A DNA stretch of 64,000 bases from Flavobacteriaceae bacterium MAR_2009_75 (GCA_002813285.1 PHTZ01000001.1:3285501-3349500), one strand, 5' to 3'; counted from the stretch's first letter, positions 1-9,582 are shown. Notes: generated by a model not told the origin, from the sequence alone. Program-made: numbers and translations.

Positions 1-160
1 CGAGTATTTTGTTGCCGTTGTTAAGCCTGGTAGAGTTCTTTTTGAAGTCGCAGGTGTGCCTATGGATATTGCTAAAGAGGCCTTGCGTCTTGCAGCTCAA
101 AAATTGCCGGTGCGTACCAAGTTTATCGTCGCCCGTGATTATGTTGAAGAAACAATTTAA
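1..160 (+). CDS. rplP: 50S ribosomal protein L16, 3' end (partial)
   Basis: The window opens inside this gene. The last 52 codons, in a frame beginning at base 2, end with TAA at 158-160 and match the conserved L16 C-terminus ([16 protein letters not shown], then [15 protein letters not shown]). L16 sits in the large subunit close to the A-site tRNA. The start lies upstream of the window. It is followed 8 bases later by rpmC, the usual S10-operon order, so the reading is secure despite truncation. Confidence 0.95.
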   Translation, partial: EYFVAVVKPGRVLFEVAGVPMDIAKEALRLAAQKLPVRTKFIVARDYVEETI

Positions 161-168
161 GGTGTATC

Positions 169-360
169 ATGAAGAATAAAGAAATAAAAGAATTATCTGT
201 CGAAGAGCTTAAGCAAAGGCTTGCCGAGTATAAGAAGCAACATGCAGACCTTAAAATGGCACATTTTGTTACACCGTTAGAAAATCCTCTTCAGATAAGA
301 ACGGCTAGAAGAACAGTGGCTAGGTTGGCAACGGAATTAACTAATAGGGAAAACCAATAA
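169..360 (+). CDS. rpmC: 50S ribosomal protein L29
   Basis: A 63-residue protein with the L29 signature: helical N-terminus ([14 protein letters not shown]), a lysine-rich middle and the ending [15 protein letters not shown]29 binds 23S rRNA near the polypeptide exit tunnel and contributes to the chaperone and SRP docking site. Length is normal for the family. It lies 8 bases after rplP and 13 before rpsQ, so it is co-transcribed. No Shine-Dalgarno sequence is evident before the ATG, as is usual in Bacteroidota. Confidence 0.97.
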   Translation: MKNKEIKELSVEELKQRLAEYKKQHADLKMAHFVTPLENPLQIRTARRTVARLATELTNRENQ

Positions 361-373
361 TTGGTTCTGCTTT

Positions 374-634
374 ATGGAAGAAAAAAGAAACTTAAGAAAA
401 GAGAGAGTAGGGGTAGTAACCAGTAACAAGATGGAGAAGTCTATCGTTGTTGCAGAGGTTAAACGAGTAAAACACCCTATGTACGGAAAATTCGTTTTAA
501 AAACGAAAAAATACGTTGCTCACGACGAGAAGAACGATTGTAAAGAAGGAGATACCGTGAAGATAATGGAGACGCGTCCTTTGAGCAAGACCAAATGTTG
601 GAGATTAGTAGAAATCTTAGAAAGAGCTAAATAA
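374..634 (+). CDS. rpsQ: 30S ribosomal protein S17
   Basis: An 86-residue primary 16S rRNA-binding protein with an OB-fold. The diagnostic core is visible: [16 protein letters not shown], then HPMYGKFV and the ending [17 protein letters not shown]17 helps nucleate assembly of the 5' domain of the small subunit. Length is ordinary. It follows rpmC and precedes rplN by only two bases, suggesting translational coupling in the operon. Confidence 0.98.
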   Translation: MEEKRNLRKERVGVVTSNKMEKSIVVAEVKRVKHPMYGKFVLKTKKYVAHDEKNDCKEGDTVKIMETRPLSKTKCWRLVEILERAK

Positions 635-636
635 TT

Positions 637-1005
637 ATGTTACAGCAAGAATCAAGATTAAAGGTAGCTGACAATACCGGTGCTAAAGAGGTTTTGACCA
701 TTAGAGTTTTAGGTGGTACAAAACGTAGATATGCATCGATTGGCGATAAGATCGTTGTTACCGTTAAAGAGGCTACACCAAATGGTGGTATTAAAAAAGG
801 TGCTGTATCAACGGCAGTAGTGGTTAGAACAAAGAAAGAGGTTAGAAGACCCGATGGTTCTTATATCCGTTTTGATGACAATGCATGTGTATTGTTGAAC
901 CCTACCGGCGAAATGAGAGGTACTCGTGTATTTGGCCCCGTGGCTCGTGAGCTTCGTGACAAGCAATTTATGAAAATCGTTTCATTAGCCCCTGAGGTAC
1001 TTTAA
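637..1005 (+). CDS. rplN: 50S ribosomal protein L14
   Basis: A 122-residue L14, starting [18 protein letters not shown] with the family signature [11 protein letters not shown] near the C-terminus. L14 lies at the subunit interface and contacts 16S rRNA in the bridge region. Length is exactly typical. The start codon lies two bases after the rpsQ stop and rplX follows after 11 bases, conserving the L14-L24-L5 order of the spc operon. Confidence 0.98.
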   Translation: MLQQESRLKVADNTGAKEVLTIRVLGGTKRRYASIGDKIVVTVKEATPNGGIKKGAVSTAVVVRTKKEVRRPDGSYIRFDDNACVLLNPTGEMRGTRVFGPVARELRDKQFMKIVSLAPEVL

Positions 1006-1016
1006 TATAGTAGATC

Positions 1017-1331
1017 ATGAATAAGTTGAAGATAAAAACAGGAGATACGGTTCGAATTATCGCCGGTGACCATAAAGGTACCGAGGGTAAGGTGATGACT
1101 GTTGATCGAGAAAAGAACAAAGCGATCGTTGAAGGTGCTAACATGGTGTCAAAACATGAGAAGCCAAGTGCACAGAATCCTCAAGGTGGCATCGTAAAGA
1201 AAGAAGCTCCTCTTCATATCTCAAATCTAGCGCTTATCGACCCAAAGTCGAGTGAAGTAACTAGGGTTGGTTATGAAATGAGAGACGGAAAGAAAGTTCG
1301 GTTTTCTAAGAAATCCAATGAAGTAATATAG
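1017..1331 (+). CDS. rplX: 50S ribosomal protein L24
   Basis: A 104-residue L24 with an N-terminal KOW motif ([18 protein letters not shown]) followed by the conserved [18 protein letters not shown] stretch. L24 initiates large-subunit assembly by binding the 5' domain of 23S rRNA. It sits between rplN and rplE, with two bases to rplE. Nothing unusual in length or composition. Confidence 0.98.
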   Translation: MNKLKIKTGDTVRIIAGDHKGTEGKVMTVDREKNKAIVEGANMVSKHEKPSAQNPQGGIVKKEAPLHISNLALIDPKSSEVTRVGYEMRDGKKVRFSKKSNEVI

Positions 1332-1333
1332 TT

Positions 1334-1885
1334 ATGGCTTACGTTTCAAGGTTAAAGAAAGAATATAGAGAGCGTGTTATCAGTGCTCTTAAAGATGAGT
1401 TCGGTTATAAGAACATCATGGAGGTGCCAAAACTGCAAAAGATTGTAGTGAGTAGAGGTATCGGAGCTGCCGTTGCAGATAAGAAGTTGATTGATCATGC
1501 TGTAGAAGAGCTTTCGAATATCACTGGTCAAAGAGCCGTACCGACAATGTCAAAGAAAGATGTCGCGGCCTTCAAATTGAGAAAAGGTATGCCGATCGGT
1601 GCTAAAGTAACATTGCGTGGTGAGAGAATGTATGAGTTCTTAGATCGCTTGATTACATCAGCGTTACCTCGAGTTCGTGATTTTCAAGGAATTCGTGCTA
1701 CTGGTTTTGATGGAAGAGGGAATTATAGCTTAGGGGTAACCGAGCAAATTATCTTTCCTGAAATCAATATCGATAAAATTAATAGGATTAATGGTATGGA
1801 TATTACCTTCGTGACCACAGCACAAACCGATAAGGAGGCTAAGTCGCTTTTAACTGAATTAGGATTACCATTTAAAAAGAACTAG
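1334..1885 (+). CDS. rplE: 50S ribosomal protein L5
   Basis: A 183-residue L5 with the family motifs [29 protein letters not shown] and [11 protein letters not shown]5 binds 5S rRNA and contacts the P-site tRNA elbow. The length matches Bacteroidota orthologues. rpsN begins one base after its stop, implying coupled translation. Confidence 0.98.
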   Translation: MAYVSRLKKEYRERVISALKDEFGYKNIMEVPKLQKIVVSRGIGAAVADKKLIDHAVEELSNITGQRAVPTMSKKDVAAFKLRKGMPIGAKVTLRGERMYEFLDRLITSALPRVRDFQGIRATGFDGRGNYSLGVTEQIIFPEINIDKINRINGMDITFVTTAQTDKEAKSLLTELGLPFKKN

Positions 1886-1886
1886 A

Positions 1887-2156
1887 ATGGCTAAAGAATC
1901 AATGAAAGCCCGAGAGCGCAAAAGGGCAAAGACAGTAGAGAAATATGCCGAGAAAAGAAAAGCTTTGAAAGAAGCTGGTGATTACGAGGCTTTACAAAAA
2001 TTGCCAAGAAACGCTTCTCCTGTTCGTATGCACAATCGTTGTAAACTTACAGGTAGGCCTAAGGGTTACATGAGAACTTTCGGTATCTCTAGGGTTATGT
2101 TCCGAGAGATGGCCAATAAAGGTTTGATTCCTGGGGTTAAGAAGGCAAGTTGGTAA
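1887..2156 (+). CDS. rpsN: 30S ribosomal protein S14 (zinc-free long form)
   Basis: An 89-residue S14 with the C-terminal signature [19 protein letters not shown]. It is the long form lacking the CxxC...CxxC zinc ribbon: only one cysteine is seen. S14 helps assemble the 30S head. It follows rplE by one base. A 61-base spacer, longer than most in this operon, separates it from rpsH and contains a possible hairpin. Confidence 0.97.
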   Translation: MAKESMKARERKRAKTVEKYAEKRKALKEAGDYEALQKLPRNASPVRMHNRCKLTGRPKGYMRTFGISRVMFREMANKGLIPGVKKASW

Positions 2157-2166
2157 TAAAGAGTTT

Positions 2167-2201
2167 AACTGGTTTCAGGTTCGTGAATAGCGAAAACCGT
2201 T
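2167..2201 (+). promoter_or_regulatory. Possible mRNA hairpin in rpsN-rpsH spacer
   Basis: The bases AACTGGTTTC at 2167-2176 and GAAAACCGTT at 2192-2201 can pair with one or two bulges around a 15-base loop. S8 represses spc-type operons by binding mRNA in some bacteria, so a regulatory role is conceivable, but the helix is imperfect and no S8-site consensus was identified. Confidence 0.25.
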
Positions 2202-2217
2202 ACCAAATTATATAAGA

Positions 2218-2616
2218 ATGGTTACAGATACTATTGCAGATTATCTAACGAGAGTTAGAAACGCCAGCAGAGCTGGACACAGAGTGGTAGAGATACCCTC
2301 CTCTAAAGTAAAAAGAGAAATAACTAAAATATTGTTCGATCAGGGCTATATTTTGAGTTATAAATTCGAAGAGGATAAATTTCAGGGTATGATTAAGATC
2401 GCTTTGAAATATGATAGGGCTACTAAAGAGCCGGTTATTAGAAAAATTCAAAGAGTAAGTAAGCCCGGTCTTCGTAAGTATGCCGGTTCTGAGAGCTTAC
2501 CAAGAGTTTTGAACGGGTTGGGAATTGCGATTGTATCTACCTCTCATGGGGTTATGACAAGTAAGCAGGCCAAGAACGAAAATGTAGGTGGCGAAGTTCT
2601 TTGCTATGTATATTAA
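2218..2616 (+). CDS. rpsH: 30S ribosomal protein S8
   Basis: A 132-residue S8 starting MVTDTIADYLTRVRNA, with the ending GVMTSKQAKNENVGGEVLC close to the family signature. S8 binds helix 21 of 16S rRNA and is a translational repressor of spc operons in enterobacteria. Length is normal. It starts after the 61-base spacer and is followed 21 bases later by rplF. Confidence 0.98.
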   Translation: MVTDTIADYLTRVRNASRAGHRVVEIPSSKVKREITKILFDQGYILSYKFEEDKFQGMIKIALKYDRATKEPVIRKIQRVSKPGLRKYAGSESLPRVLNGLGIAIVSTSHGVMTSKQAKNENVGGEVLCYVY

Positions 2617-2637
2617 TAAGGAATAAAGGATTAAGAA

Positions 2638-3180
2638 ATGTCAAGAATAGGTAATAATCCGGTAGCGATCCCCGAGGGAGTGACCGTAGAGATAAAGGAT
2701 AACAATATTGTCGTTAAAGGCAAGTTGGGTGAGTTGACCCAAGAGTATTCCGCTGTCGAAGTTAAGGTAGAAGATGGCCAAGTTTGGGTTACGAGACCTT
2801 CTAACTTAAAAGAGCACAAAGCGAAGCATGGTTTGTACCGTTCCCTTGTAGAAAACATGATAGAAGGTGTTTCTAAAGGTTGGACAAAAGAACTTGAGTT
2901 GGTAGGTGTAGGTTATCGTGCCAGCAATCAAGGTCAGAAATTAGATTTGGCTTTAGGTTTTTCACATAATATAGTTCTGGATCTTGCTCCTGAAGTTAAG
3001 GTCGAGACTACTTCAGAAAAAGGTAAAAACCCTATTGTGAAGTTAACATCTCATGACAAGCAATTGGTAGGTCAGATAGCTGCCAAAATACGTTCTTTCC
3101 GTAAGCCTGAGCCTTACAAAGGAAAAGGAATCAAGTTTGTGGGAGAACAATTGCGAAGAAAAGCAGGTAAATCAGCTTAA
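2638..3180 (+). CDS. rplF: 50S ribosomal protein L6
   Basis: A 180-residue L6 containing the two L6 domains. It starts MSRIGNNPVAIPEGV and carries the C-terminal signature RKPEPYKGKGIKFVGE. L6 lies near the factor-binding site at the base of the L7/L12 stalk. Length and operon position (rpsH-rplF-rplR) are standard. Confidence 0.98.
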   Translation: MSRIGNNPVAIPEGVTVEIKDNNIVVKGKLGELTQEYSAVEVKVEDGQVWVTRPSNLKEHKAKHGLYRSLVENMIEGVSKGWTKELELVGVGYRASNQGQKLDLALGFSHNIVLDLAPEVKVETTSEKGKNPIVKLTSHDKQLVGQIAAKIRSFRKPEPYKGKGIKFVGEQLRRKAGKSA

Positions 3181-3189
3181 TAGTATATC

Positions 3190-3546
3190 ATGGCATTATC
3201 AAAGAGCGAAAGAAAACAAAGAATACGCAGAAGGATCAGAAAGGTTTCTTCAGGTACAACAGAGAGACCGAGATTGTCTGTGTTTAGAAGTAATAGTGCG
3301 ATATATGCACAAGTAATTGATGATACTGAAGGCAAGACACTTTTGTCGGTATCGTCTAGAGACGAAAACTTTGCTAAGCAAGAGGGCACTAAGTCAGAAA
3401 TAGCAACTGCGGTTGGTAAAGCTGTAGCCGAAAAATGTAAAGAAGCCGGTATTGAAAAGGTTGCTTTCGATAGAGGGGGTAATCTTTATCACGGTAGAGT
3501 AAAGGCATTGGCTGAAGGGGCACGTGAAGCAGGACTTAATTTTTAA
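3190..3546 (+). CDS. rplR: 50S ribosomal protein L18
   Basis: A 118-residue L18 with [18 protein letters not shown] and the C-terminal [18 protein letters not shown] motif. L18 binds 5S rRNA and joins it to the large subunit with L5. Spacing is nine bases from rplF and eight to rpsE. Nothing unusual is seen. Confidence 0.98.
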   Translation: MALSKSERKQRIRRRIRKVSSGTTERPRLSVFRSNSAIYAQVIDDTEGKTLLSVSSRDENFAKQEGTKSEIATAVGKAVAEKCKEAGIEKVAFDRGGNLYHGRVKALAEGAREAGLNF

Positions 3547-3554
3547 ATAATACT

Positions 3555-4079
3555 ATGTACCAGAAATACAAGAACGTAGAGACTGTTAAACCTGGAGGTT
3601 TAGATTTAAAAGATAGATTGGTAGGTATACAGCGAGTTACCAAAGTGACCAAAGGTGGTAGAGCTTTTGGCTTTTCTGCCATAGTGGTCGTAGGTGATGA
3701 GAATGGTGTCGTGGGTAGCGGTTTAGGTAAATCTAAAGAGGTTGCAACCGCAATTGCAAAGGCTATAGAAGACGCCAAGAAAAACCTTATCCGTATTCCT
3801 TTGAACAAGGGTACTGTGCCTCATGAACAAAAAGGTAAATATGGTGGTGCTAGAGTTTACATTCAGCCAGCATCTCATGGTACCGGGGTAATTGCCGGTG
3901 GTGCCGTTCGTGCGGTATTGGAATCTGTAGGGGTTCAAGATGTACTTTCTAAGTCGCAAGGTTCATCTAACCCTCATAATGTTGTAAAAGCTACTTTTGA
4001 TGCTTTATTACAGCTTAGGGATGCAGGTACTGTAGCAAAACAAAGAGGAGTTTCTTTAGAAAAGGTGTTTAAAGGATAA
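3555..4079 (+). CDS. rpsE: 30S ribosomal protein S5
   Basis: A 174-residue S5 with the N-terminal double-stranded-RNA-binding fold ([27 protein letters not shown]) and the C-terminal fold with [20 protein letters not shown]5 takes part in decoding accuracy and mRNA unwinding at the entry channel. It begins [15 protein letters not shown], a short N-terminus as in Bacteroidota relatives. It is followed by rpmD after 12 bases. Confidence 0.98.
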   Translation: MYQKYKNVETVKPGGLDLKDRLVGIQRVTKVTKGGRAFGFSAIVVVGDENGVVGSGLGKSKEVATAIAKAIEDAKKNLIRIPLNKGTVPHEQKGKYGGARVYIQPASHGTGVIAGGAVRAVLESVGVQDVLSKSQGSSNPHNVVKATFDALLQLRDAGTVAKQRGVSLEKVFKG

Positions 4080-4091
4080 GCGAGTTAAATT

Positions 4092-4274
4092 ATGGCTAAG
4101 AAAATACAGGTTAAACAACTAAAGAGCAGTATCAAGAAACCACAGAACCAAAAGCGAACTTTAGAAGCTTTGGGTTTAAAGAAAATCGGTCAGGTAGTAG
4201 AGCATGAAGCCACTGCCAACATACTTGGTATGATAGATAAAGTTAAACATTTGGTTTCCACACAGGAAGCTTAA
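4092..4274 (+). CDS. rpmD: 50S ribosomal protein L30
   Basis: A 60-residue L30 with the family pattern KIQVKQLKSSIKKPQNQKRTLEALGL and a C-terminal GMIDKVKHLV. L30 is a small large-subunit protein absent from some bacteria. Here it keeps its canonical place between rpsE and rplO. Confidence 0.97.
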   Translation: MAKKIQVKQLKSSIKKPQNQKRTLEALGLKKIGQVVEHEATANILGMIDKVKHLVSTQEA

Positions 4275-4288
4275 TATACAAGATACTA

Positions 4289-4741
4289 ATGAATTTAAGC
4301 AATCTTAAACCGGCAGAAGGTTCAGTAAACAGAGCAGGAAAAAGAGTGGGTAGAGGTCAAGGTTCCGGAAAAGGCGGAACAGCGACTCGAGGTCATAAAG
4401 GAGCTAAGTCTAGATCTGGATATTCTAAGAAAATTGGTTTCGAAGGTGGTCAGATGCCACTTCAGCGAAGAGTGCCCAAATTCGGTTTTACGAACATAAA
4501 CCGTGTTGCGTACAAAGGAGTGAACTTGAATAAATTACAAGAGTTGGTCGACAACAAAATTGTTAAAGACACAATTACGGTTGAAACGCTTGTTGAAAAC
4601 GGGTTGGCTAAAAGAAAAGATTTAATAAAAATATTGGGCGGTGGGGAACTTAAGGCTTCCCTTAAAGTATCCGTGCATAAATTTACGGCTAGTGCCAAAG
4701 CGGCAATTGAAGCTGCTGGTGGAGAAGCAATAAATTTATAA
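4289..4741 (+). CDS. rplO: 50S ribosomal protein L15
   Basis: A 150-residue L15 with the glycine-rich N-terminus (RVGRGQGSGKGGTATRGHKG), the GGQMPLQRRVPKFGF block and the C-terminal AKAAIEAAGGEA signature. It is a late-assembly 23S rRNA-binding protein. It directly precedes secY by 12 bases, which is the conserved L15-SecY arrangement. Confidence 0.98.
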   Translation: MNLSNLKPAEGSVNRAGKRVGRGQGSGKGGTATRGHKGAKSRSGYSKKIGFEGGQMPLQRRVPKFGFTNINRVAYKGVNLNKLQELVDNKIVKDTITVETLVENGLAKRKDLIKILGGGELKASLKVSVHKFTASAKAAIEAAGGEAINL

Positions 4742-4753
4742 GCATACCCTACT

Positions 4754-6097
4754 ATGAAGAAATTTTTCGAGACCATATCCAACATTTGGAAGATAGAAGA
4801 ACTGAGAAACCGCATATTGGTGACTCTAGGGTTATTGTTGGTTTACCGTTTTGGTTGCCAAATCGTTCTTCCGGGTATCGATTCAACACAATTAGCGGCA
4901 TTGGCTTCAGGTACCGATCAAGGTATCTTCGGTCTTTTAAATGCTTTTACTGGTGGTGCTTTTGCTAACGCTTCGGTTTTTGCTTTAGGAATCATGCCGT
5001 ACATATCTGCATCAATTGTGGTGCAATTGATGAGTATTGCAATACCTTATTTACAAAAACTTGACAAAGAGGGTGAAAGTGGAAGAAAGACCAAAAATCA
5101 GATTACACGTTGGTTGACTATCGGAATTTGTGTGGTTCAAGCGCCGGCCTATTTATACGGTCTTGAAGCCTTTGGTGTTCAAGATAGTGCCTTTTTATTG
5201 GGTAAAGGTCTTGATTTCATGATTCCGGCTGTGGTCATCTTGGTAACAGGTTGTGTTTTTGCAATGTGGCTTGGAGAGAAAATTACCGATAAAGGTATTG
5301 GTAATGGTATCTCACTTTTGATTATGATTGGAATTATTGCTACGATGCCTCAGTCATTCGTTCAAGAGTTCATTTCAAGAACGACCAATAACACCGGTGG
5401 ATTAATGTTCATGTTGATTGAAGTTATCATTTGGTTCTTGGTAATTCTTGCAAGTGTTTTACTAGTCATGGCAACTCGTCAAATACCGGTACAATATGCA
5501 AGAAGAACGGCATCTGGTGGATATGAGAAAAATGTAATGGGTTCACGTCAGTACATTCCATTAAAACTGAATGCATCTGGTGTTATGCCTATTATCTTTG
5601 CTCAGGCAATTATGTTTGCTCCAAGTTTGATTGGTAAGACATTTAATGATACGGCAGCTGGCCAATGGATGGAAGTTCAGTTTCAAGATATCTTCGGATT
5701 GGCCTATAATATATTGTTCGCAGTACTGATTATTATATTCACATATTTCTACACGGCGATTACCGTTCCGACGAATAAAATGGCCGATGATTTGAAAAGA
5801 AGTGGAGGTTTTATACCAGGTATTCGACCAGGAAAAGAAACCGGTGATTTTTTAGATAAGGTAATGTCTTTGATAACGTTGCCAGGATCTGTATTTTTGG
5901 CCGTTTTAGCGGTATTACCGGCAATTGTAGTAAAATTAATGGATATTCAGGCAGGTTGGGCCTTGTTTTATGGTGGTACATCGCTATTGATTATGGTAGG
6001 TGTGGCTATCGATACGGTACAGCAGGTAAATGCTTATCTGTTGAATAGACATTATGACGGTTTGATGAAAACCGGTAAAAATAGAAAAGTAGCATAA
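4754..6097 (+). CDS. secY: Preprotein translocase subunit SecY
   Basis: A 447-residue polytopic inner-membrane protein forming the pore of the SecYEG translocon. About ten hydrophobic segments are visible. Family motifs include [15 protein letters not shown] (second segment), the cytosolic loop with QIPVQYARR, and [10 protein letters not shown]-like [21 protein letters not shown] near residue 345-365. It exports Sec-dependent proteins, many of which are encoded further along this window. It is followed after two bases by infA; the adk and map genes found here in other phyla are absent. Confidence 0.98.
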   Translation: MKKFFETISNIWKIEELRNRILVTLGLLLVYRFGCQIVLPGIDSTQLAALASGTDQGIFGLLNAFTGGAFANASVFALGIMPYISASIVVQLMSIAIPYLQKLDKEGESGRKTKNQITRWLTIGICVVQAPAYLYGLEAFGVQDSAFLLGKGLDFMIPAVVILVTGCVFAMWLGEKITDKGIGNGISLLIMIGIIATMPQSFVQEFISRTTNNTGGLMFMLIEVIIWFLVILASVLLVMATRQIPVQYARRTASGGYEKNVMGSRQYIPLKLNASGVMPIIFAQAIMFAPSLIGKTFNDTAAGQWMEVQFQDIFGLAYNILFAVLIIIFTYFYTAITVPTNKMADDLKRSGGFIPGIRPGKETGDFLDKVMSLITLPGSVFLAVLAVLPAIVVKLMDIQAGWALFYGGTSLLIMVGVAIDTVQQVNAYLLNRHYDGLMKTGKNRKVA

Positions 6098-6099
6098 GT

Positions 6100-6315
6100 A
6101 TGGCTAAGCAAGCAGCAATAGAACAAGATGGATCTATAATCGAAGCATTGTCGAATGCAATGTTCCGCGTAGAACTTGAGAATGGGCACGTAGTAACCGC
6201 GCACATTTCAGGTAAAATGCGTATGCATTACATCAAATTGCTTCCAGGTGATAAGGTTAAATTGGAAATGAGTCCCTATGACCTTACCAAAGCTAGAATT
6301 ACTTATAGATATTAA
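6100..6315 (+). CDS. infA: Translation initiation factor IF-1
   Basis: A 71-residue S1/OB-fold protein with [20 protein letters not shown] and the C-terminal [14 protein letters not shown] typical of IF-1. It occupies the ribosomal A site during initiation. It lies two bases after secY and 20 before rpmJ, inside the ribosomal-protein operon. Confidence 0.98.
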   Translation: MAKQAAIEQDGSIIEALSNAMFRVELENGHVVTAHISGKMRMHYIKLLPGDKVKLEMSPYDLTKARITYRY

Positions 6316-6335
6316 TAGTAGAGAAAGATAGCGAG

Positions 6336-6452
6336 ATGAAAGTAAGAGCATCAGTTAAGAAAAGAAGTGCCGACTGCAAGATTGTGCGCAGAAAGGGCAG
6401 GTTGTACGTAATCAACAAAAAGAATCCTAGATTTAAACAAAGACAAGGATAA
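6336..6452 (+). CDS. rpmJ: 50S ribosomal protein L36 (zinc-free type)
   Basis: A 38-codon protein beginning [21 protein letters not shown] and ending NPRFKQRQG, the L36 pattern. It stabilises 23S rRNA in the large subunit. Of the four usual zinc ligands (Cys11, Cys14, Cys27, His33) only Cys14 is present; the others are Ser11, Asn27 and Phe33, so this copy should not bind zinc. The start follows infA by 20 bases and rpsM begins two bases after the stop, fitting the alpha-operon order IF1-L36-S13-S11-S4. Confidence 0.96.
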   Translation: MKVRASVKKRSADCKIVRRKGRLYVINKKNPRFKQRQG

Positions 6453-6454
6453 TT

Positions 6455-6829
6455 ATGGCAAGAATTGCAGGTATAGATATACCAAAACAAAAGAGAGGTG
6501 TTATTGCCTTAACCTACATTTTCGGAATCGGGAGAAGTAGGTCCCAAGAGATTTTGGAGAAGGCCAATGTTAGTGAAGATACTAAGGTGTCTGATTGGAA
6601 CGATGATGAAATTGGTCGCATCAGGGAAGCAGTTTCTTCTTATACTATTGAAGGTGAGCTTCGTTCAGAAACCCAATTGAATATCAAGCGTTTGATGGAT
6701 ATTGGTTGCTACCGAGGAATTCGTCACAGATCGGGTCTTCCATTACGTGGTCAACGTACAAAGAACAATTCTAGGACTAGAAAAGGAAAAAGAAAAACGG
6801 TCGCCAACAAGAAAAAGGCAACTAAATAA
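6455..6829 (+). CDS. rpsM: 30S ribosomal protein S13
   Basis: A 124-residue S13, beginning [21 protein letters not shown], with the helix-two-turn-helix region and a basic tail carrying [21 protein letters not shown]13 lies in the 30S head and bridges to L5. Length is ordinary. The basic tail that touches P-site tRNA is present. Confidence 0.98.
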   Translation: MARIAGIDIPKQKRGVIALTYIFGIGRSRSQEILEKANVSEDTKVSDWNDDEIGRIREAVSSYTIEGELRSETQLNIKRLMDIGCYRGIRHRSGLPLRGQRTKNNSRTRKGKRKTVANKKKATK

Positions 6830-6841
6830 TAGTAGGTTATT

Positions 6842-7246
6842 ATGGCAAAGTCAACTTCAAAGGCAGGTGCAAAAGCGGCGAAGAAACGTAAAGTTATCGT
6901 TGACTCAGTGGGTGAGGCTCACGTTACTGCATCTTTCAACAATATCATTATTTCCCTTACGAATAAAAAAGGAGATGTTATCTCTTGGTCTTCTGCAGGA
7001 AAAATGGGCTTTAGGGGTTCTAAAAAGAACACTCCCTATGCAGCTCAAGTAGCAGCTGAAGAATGTGCTAAAACTGCACATGAAGCAGGTCTTAGAAAAG
7101 TAAAGGTCTATGTAAAAGGGCCAGGTAATGGTAGAGAATCTGCTATAAGAGCCGTTCACAATTCTGGAATCGAGGTAACTGAAATTATTGATGTTACCCC
7201 AATGCCGCATAACGGTTGTAGACCTCCGAAAAGAAGAAGAGTATAA
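6842..7246 (+). CDS. rpsK: 30S ribosomal protein S11
   Basis: A 134-residue S11. Core motifs are [32 protein letters not shown]-like [16 protein letters not shown], and the C-terminal [19 protein letters not shown]11 lines the mRNA exit on the 30S platform. The N-terminal 15 residues are lysine/alanine rich. A 92-base spacer with a strong predicted fold separates it from rpsD. Confidence 0.98.
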   Translation: MAKSTSKAGAKAAKKRKVIVDSVGEAHVTASFNNIIISLTNKKGDVISWSSAGKMGFRGSKKNTPYAAQVAAEECAKTAHEAGLRKVKVYVKGPGNGRESAIRAVHNSGIEVTEIIDVTPMPHNGCRPPKRRRV

Positions 7247-7270
7247 TTTTTATTCACTATATATTTCATA

Positions 7271-7325
7271 GGAAATGTAGTTTACGATTATCGAAGGATA
7301 AGCCTTAATTCATAATCACATTTCC
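7271..7325 (+). promoter_or_regulatory. Predicted structured leader before rpsD
   Basis: Three nested helices can form in the rpsK-rpsD spacer: GGAAATGT (7271-7278) with ACATTTCC (7318-7325), GATTAT (7286-7291) with ATAATC (7312-7317), and AAGG (7294-7297) with CCTT (7303-7306). All pairs are Watson-Crick, with a seven-base bulge between the outer and middle helices. The fold ends 13 bases before the rpsD start. S4 autoregulates alpha operons in other bacteria by binding such leaders, so an S4-responsive element is a reasonable inference, unproven here. Confidence 0.5.
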
Positions 7326-7338
7326 AAATAACAAGAAA

Positions 7339-7944
7339 ATGGCAAGATATACAGGACCTAAAAGTAAAATCGCCCGTAAGTTTGGCGAAGCTATCTTCGG
7401 AGACGATAAGTCTTTCGAAAAAAAGAATTACCCTCCAGGACAACATGGTAACAACAGACGCCGAGGAAAAAAATCGGAGTATGCTGTTCAATTGATGGAA
7501 AAACAAAAAGCGAAATATACCTACGGTATTTTAGAAAAGCAATTTAGAAACATATTCGCGAACGCCAAGAGAAAAGAAGGTGTTACCGGTGAGATATTGT
7601 TACAATTGTGCGAATGTCGACTAGACAATGTAGTTTACCGCATGGGGATCGCTCCTTCAAGACGAGGTGCAAGACAATTAGTTTCGCACAGACATATTAC
7701 TGTTAACGGCGAGTTGGTTAACATACCTTCATACACTTTGAAAGCAGGAGACGTTGTAGGTGTTCGTGAGAAATCTAAATCACTTCAAGTGGTAAAAGAT
7801 GCTCTTGATGCCAATAGTAATGTTTATGAGTGGATGACTTGGAACTCTGAAAAGAAAGAAGGAACTTTTGTTTCTGTGCCTGAAAGATTACAGATTCCGG
7901 AGAATATCAAAGAACAATTAATTGTTGAGCTTTACTCTAAATAA
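7339..7944 (+). CDS. rpsD: 30S ribosomal protein S4
   Basis: A 201-residue primary 16S rRNA-binding protein. It starts [21 protein letters not shown], carries YPPGQHG and has an S4 RNA-binding domain around residues 92-150 ([20 protein letters not shown], then [14 protein letters not shown]). It lacks the N-terminal CxxC...C zinc site of some S4 proteins. It lies after an unusually long 92-base spacer with a predicted hairpin and is followed by rpoA. Confidence 0.98.
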   Translation: MARYTGPKSKIARKFGEAIFGDDKSFEKKNYPPGQHGNNRRRGKKSEYAVQLMEKQKAKYTYGILEKQFRNIFANAKRKEGVTGEILLQLCECRLDNVVYRMGIAPSRRGARQLVSHRHITVNGELVNIPSYTLKAGDVVGVREKSKSLQVVKDALDANSNVYEWMTWNSEKKEGTFVSVPERLQIPENIKEQLIVELYSK

Positions 7945-7962
7945 CATAGAACACTAATTCAT

Positions 7963-8955
7963 ATGGCATTATTTAATTTTCAGAAACCCGATAAAGTAAT
8001 AATGATCGATTCTTCGGATTTCGAAGGAAAGTTCGAATTCCGTCCTTTGGAACCCGGTTATGGATTAACTGTTGGGAACGCATTAAGACGAGTATTGCTA
8101 TCTTCTTTGGAAGGCCACGCTATTACTTCGGTCAGAATTGACGGTGTTGAGCACGAGTTTTCAGTTATTTCGGGTGTTGTTGAAGATGTTACCGAAATAA
8201 TATTAAACTTAAAGCAGGTACGCTTTAAAAAACAAATTGACGATTCTGAGGCTGAGGTTGTTTCGATTTCAGTAAGCGGAAAAGAGCAATTGACCGCTGG
8301 TGATTTTCAGAAATTTATTTCCGGATATCAAGTATTGAACCCTGATTTGGTTATCTGTAACATGGATCCCAAGGTTAGCATCAATATGGAAATAGTCATC
8401 GATAAAGGTCGTGGCTATGTTCCTGCTGAAGAGAACAAAAAATCTAATGCGGCTTTAGGTAGCATAGCTATCGATTCTATCTTTACACCTATTAAAAATG
8501 TAAAGTACAGCATTGAAAACTTTCGTGTTGAGCAAAAGACCGATTATGAAAAGTTAGTTTTCGAAATTGAAACTGACGGATCTATTCATCCTAAAGATGC
8601 TTTGACCGAAGGTGCTAAGGTTTTGATACATCACTTCATGTTGTTCTCTGATGAGCGTATAACGCTAGAGGCAGATGAAATCGCTCAGACAGAAACTTAC
8701 GACGAAGAGTCTTTGCACATGCGTCAGCTTTTGAAAACAAAGTTGGTCGATATGGATCTTTCCGTTCGTGCTTTGAATTGTTTGAAAGCCGCTGAGGTAG
8801 ATACGTTAGGTGATTTGGTTTCTTTCAACAAGAACGATTTGATGAAGTTCAGAAACTTCGGTAAAAAATCATTGACTGAATTGGAAGAGTTGGTCATCAA
8901 TAAAGGTCTTAGTTTTGGAATGGACCTTTCAAAATACAAATTAGATAAAGATTAA
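7963..8955 (+). CDS. rpoA: DNA-directed RNA polymerase subunit alpha
   Basis: A 330-residue alpha subunit. The N-terminal dimerisation domain (residues 1-230) carries [28 protein letters not shown]; a linker leads to the C-terminal helix-hairpin-helix domain (about 250-325) with [20 protein letters not shown] and [13 protein letters not shown]. Alpha dimerises to nucleate polymerase assembly and contacts UP elements and activators. Position rpsD-rpoA-rplQ is the conserved alpha-operon end. Confidence 0.98.
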   Translation: MALFNFQKPDKVIMIDSSDFEGKFEFRPLEPGYGLTVGNALRRVLLSSLEGHAITSVRIDGVEHEFSVISGVVEDVTEIILNLKQVRFKKQIDDSEAEVVSISVSGKEQLTAGDFQKFISGYQVLNPDLVICNMDPKVSINMEIVIDKGRGYVPAEENKKSNAALGSIAIDSIFTPIKNVKYSIENFRVEQKTDYEKLVFEIETDGSIHPKDALTEGAKVLIHHFMLFSDERITLEADEIAQTETYDEESLHMRQLLKTKLVDMDLSVRALNCLKAAEVDTLGDLVSFNKNDLMKFRNFGKKSLTELEELVINKGLSFGMDLSKYKLDKD

Positions 8956-9016
8956 TCGTTATTTCTTACAGGTTAGGGAAACGCCCTCAGTTGGAGAAAT
9001 ACTATAGAAACAAAAA

Positions 9017-9559
9017 ATGAGACACGGTAAAAAGGTCAATCATTTAGGAAGAAAAACAGCACATAGAAAAGCTATGTTGGCCAACATGGCCTGCTCCTTG
9101 ATTGAACACAAAAGAATCAATACTACTGTAGCTAAAGCAAAAGCGCTTAAACAATTTGTAGAACCGTTGATTACTAAGGCAAAAGCAGAGAATAACATTA
9201 CTGCCGAAAAAGGTACGCACAATCGTCGTATCGTATTCAAAAATTTACGTGATAAATATGCAGTAACTGAATTATTCAGTGCAGTAGCCGAGAAAGTTGC
9301 TGATAGACCTGGCGGTTATACCAGAATAATTAAGTTAGGTAACCGATTGGGTGATAACGCCGATATGGCCATGATTGAGTTGGTAGACTTTAATGAACTA
9401 TACAACGCCGGTAAGCCTAAGAAGAAATCTACTCGAAGAAGTAGAAGAGGTGGTAAAAAAGAGGATGAGGCTAAGACCGAAACCCCTCCAGTAGCACCAG
9501 CTGAAACAGCGGAAGCTCAAGCTGATGTTGAAAATGTAACAGACGATTCTGAAGAATAA
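9017..9559 (+). CDS. rplQ: 50S ribosomal protein L17 with acidic tail
   Basis: A 180-residue protein. The L17 core occupies residues 1-133 ([61 protein letters not shown]). It is followed by about 45 residues of low complexity, first basic ([14 protein letters not shown]) then acidic and alanine/proline rich, ending DDSEE. Such tails are seen in Bacteroidota L17 proteins and are probably disordered. It is the last gene before a strong terminator. Confidence 0.97.
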   Translation: MRHGKKVNHLGRKTAHRKAMLANMACSLIEHKRINTTVAKAKALKQFVEPLITKAKAENNITAEKGTHNRRIVFKNLRDKYAVTELFSAVAEKVADRPGGYTRIIKLGNRLGDNADMAMIELVDFNELYNAGKPKKKSTRRSRRGGKKEDEAKTETPPVAPAETAEAQADVENVTDDSEE

Positions 9560-9582
9560 TATGTTTTAACTCATGATAATAT

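Noticed and set aside
2245-9240. Many open frames antisense to the ribosomal-protein genes
   Set aside because: They lie wholly inside strongly conserved genes on the other strand and their translations show no family motifs.
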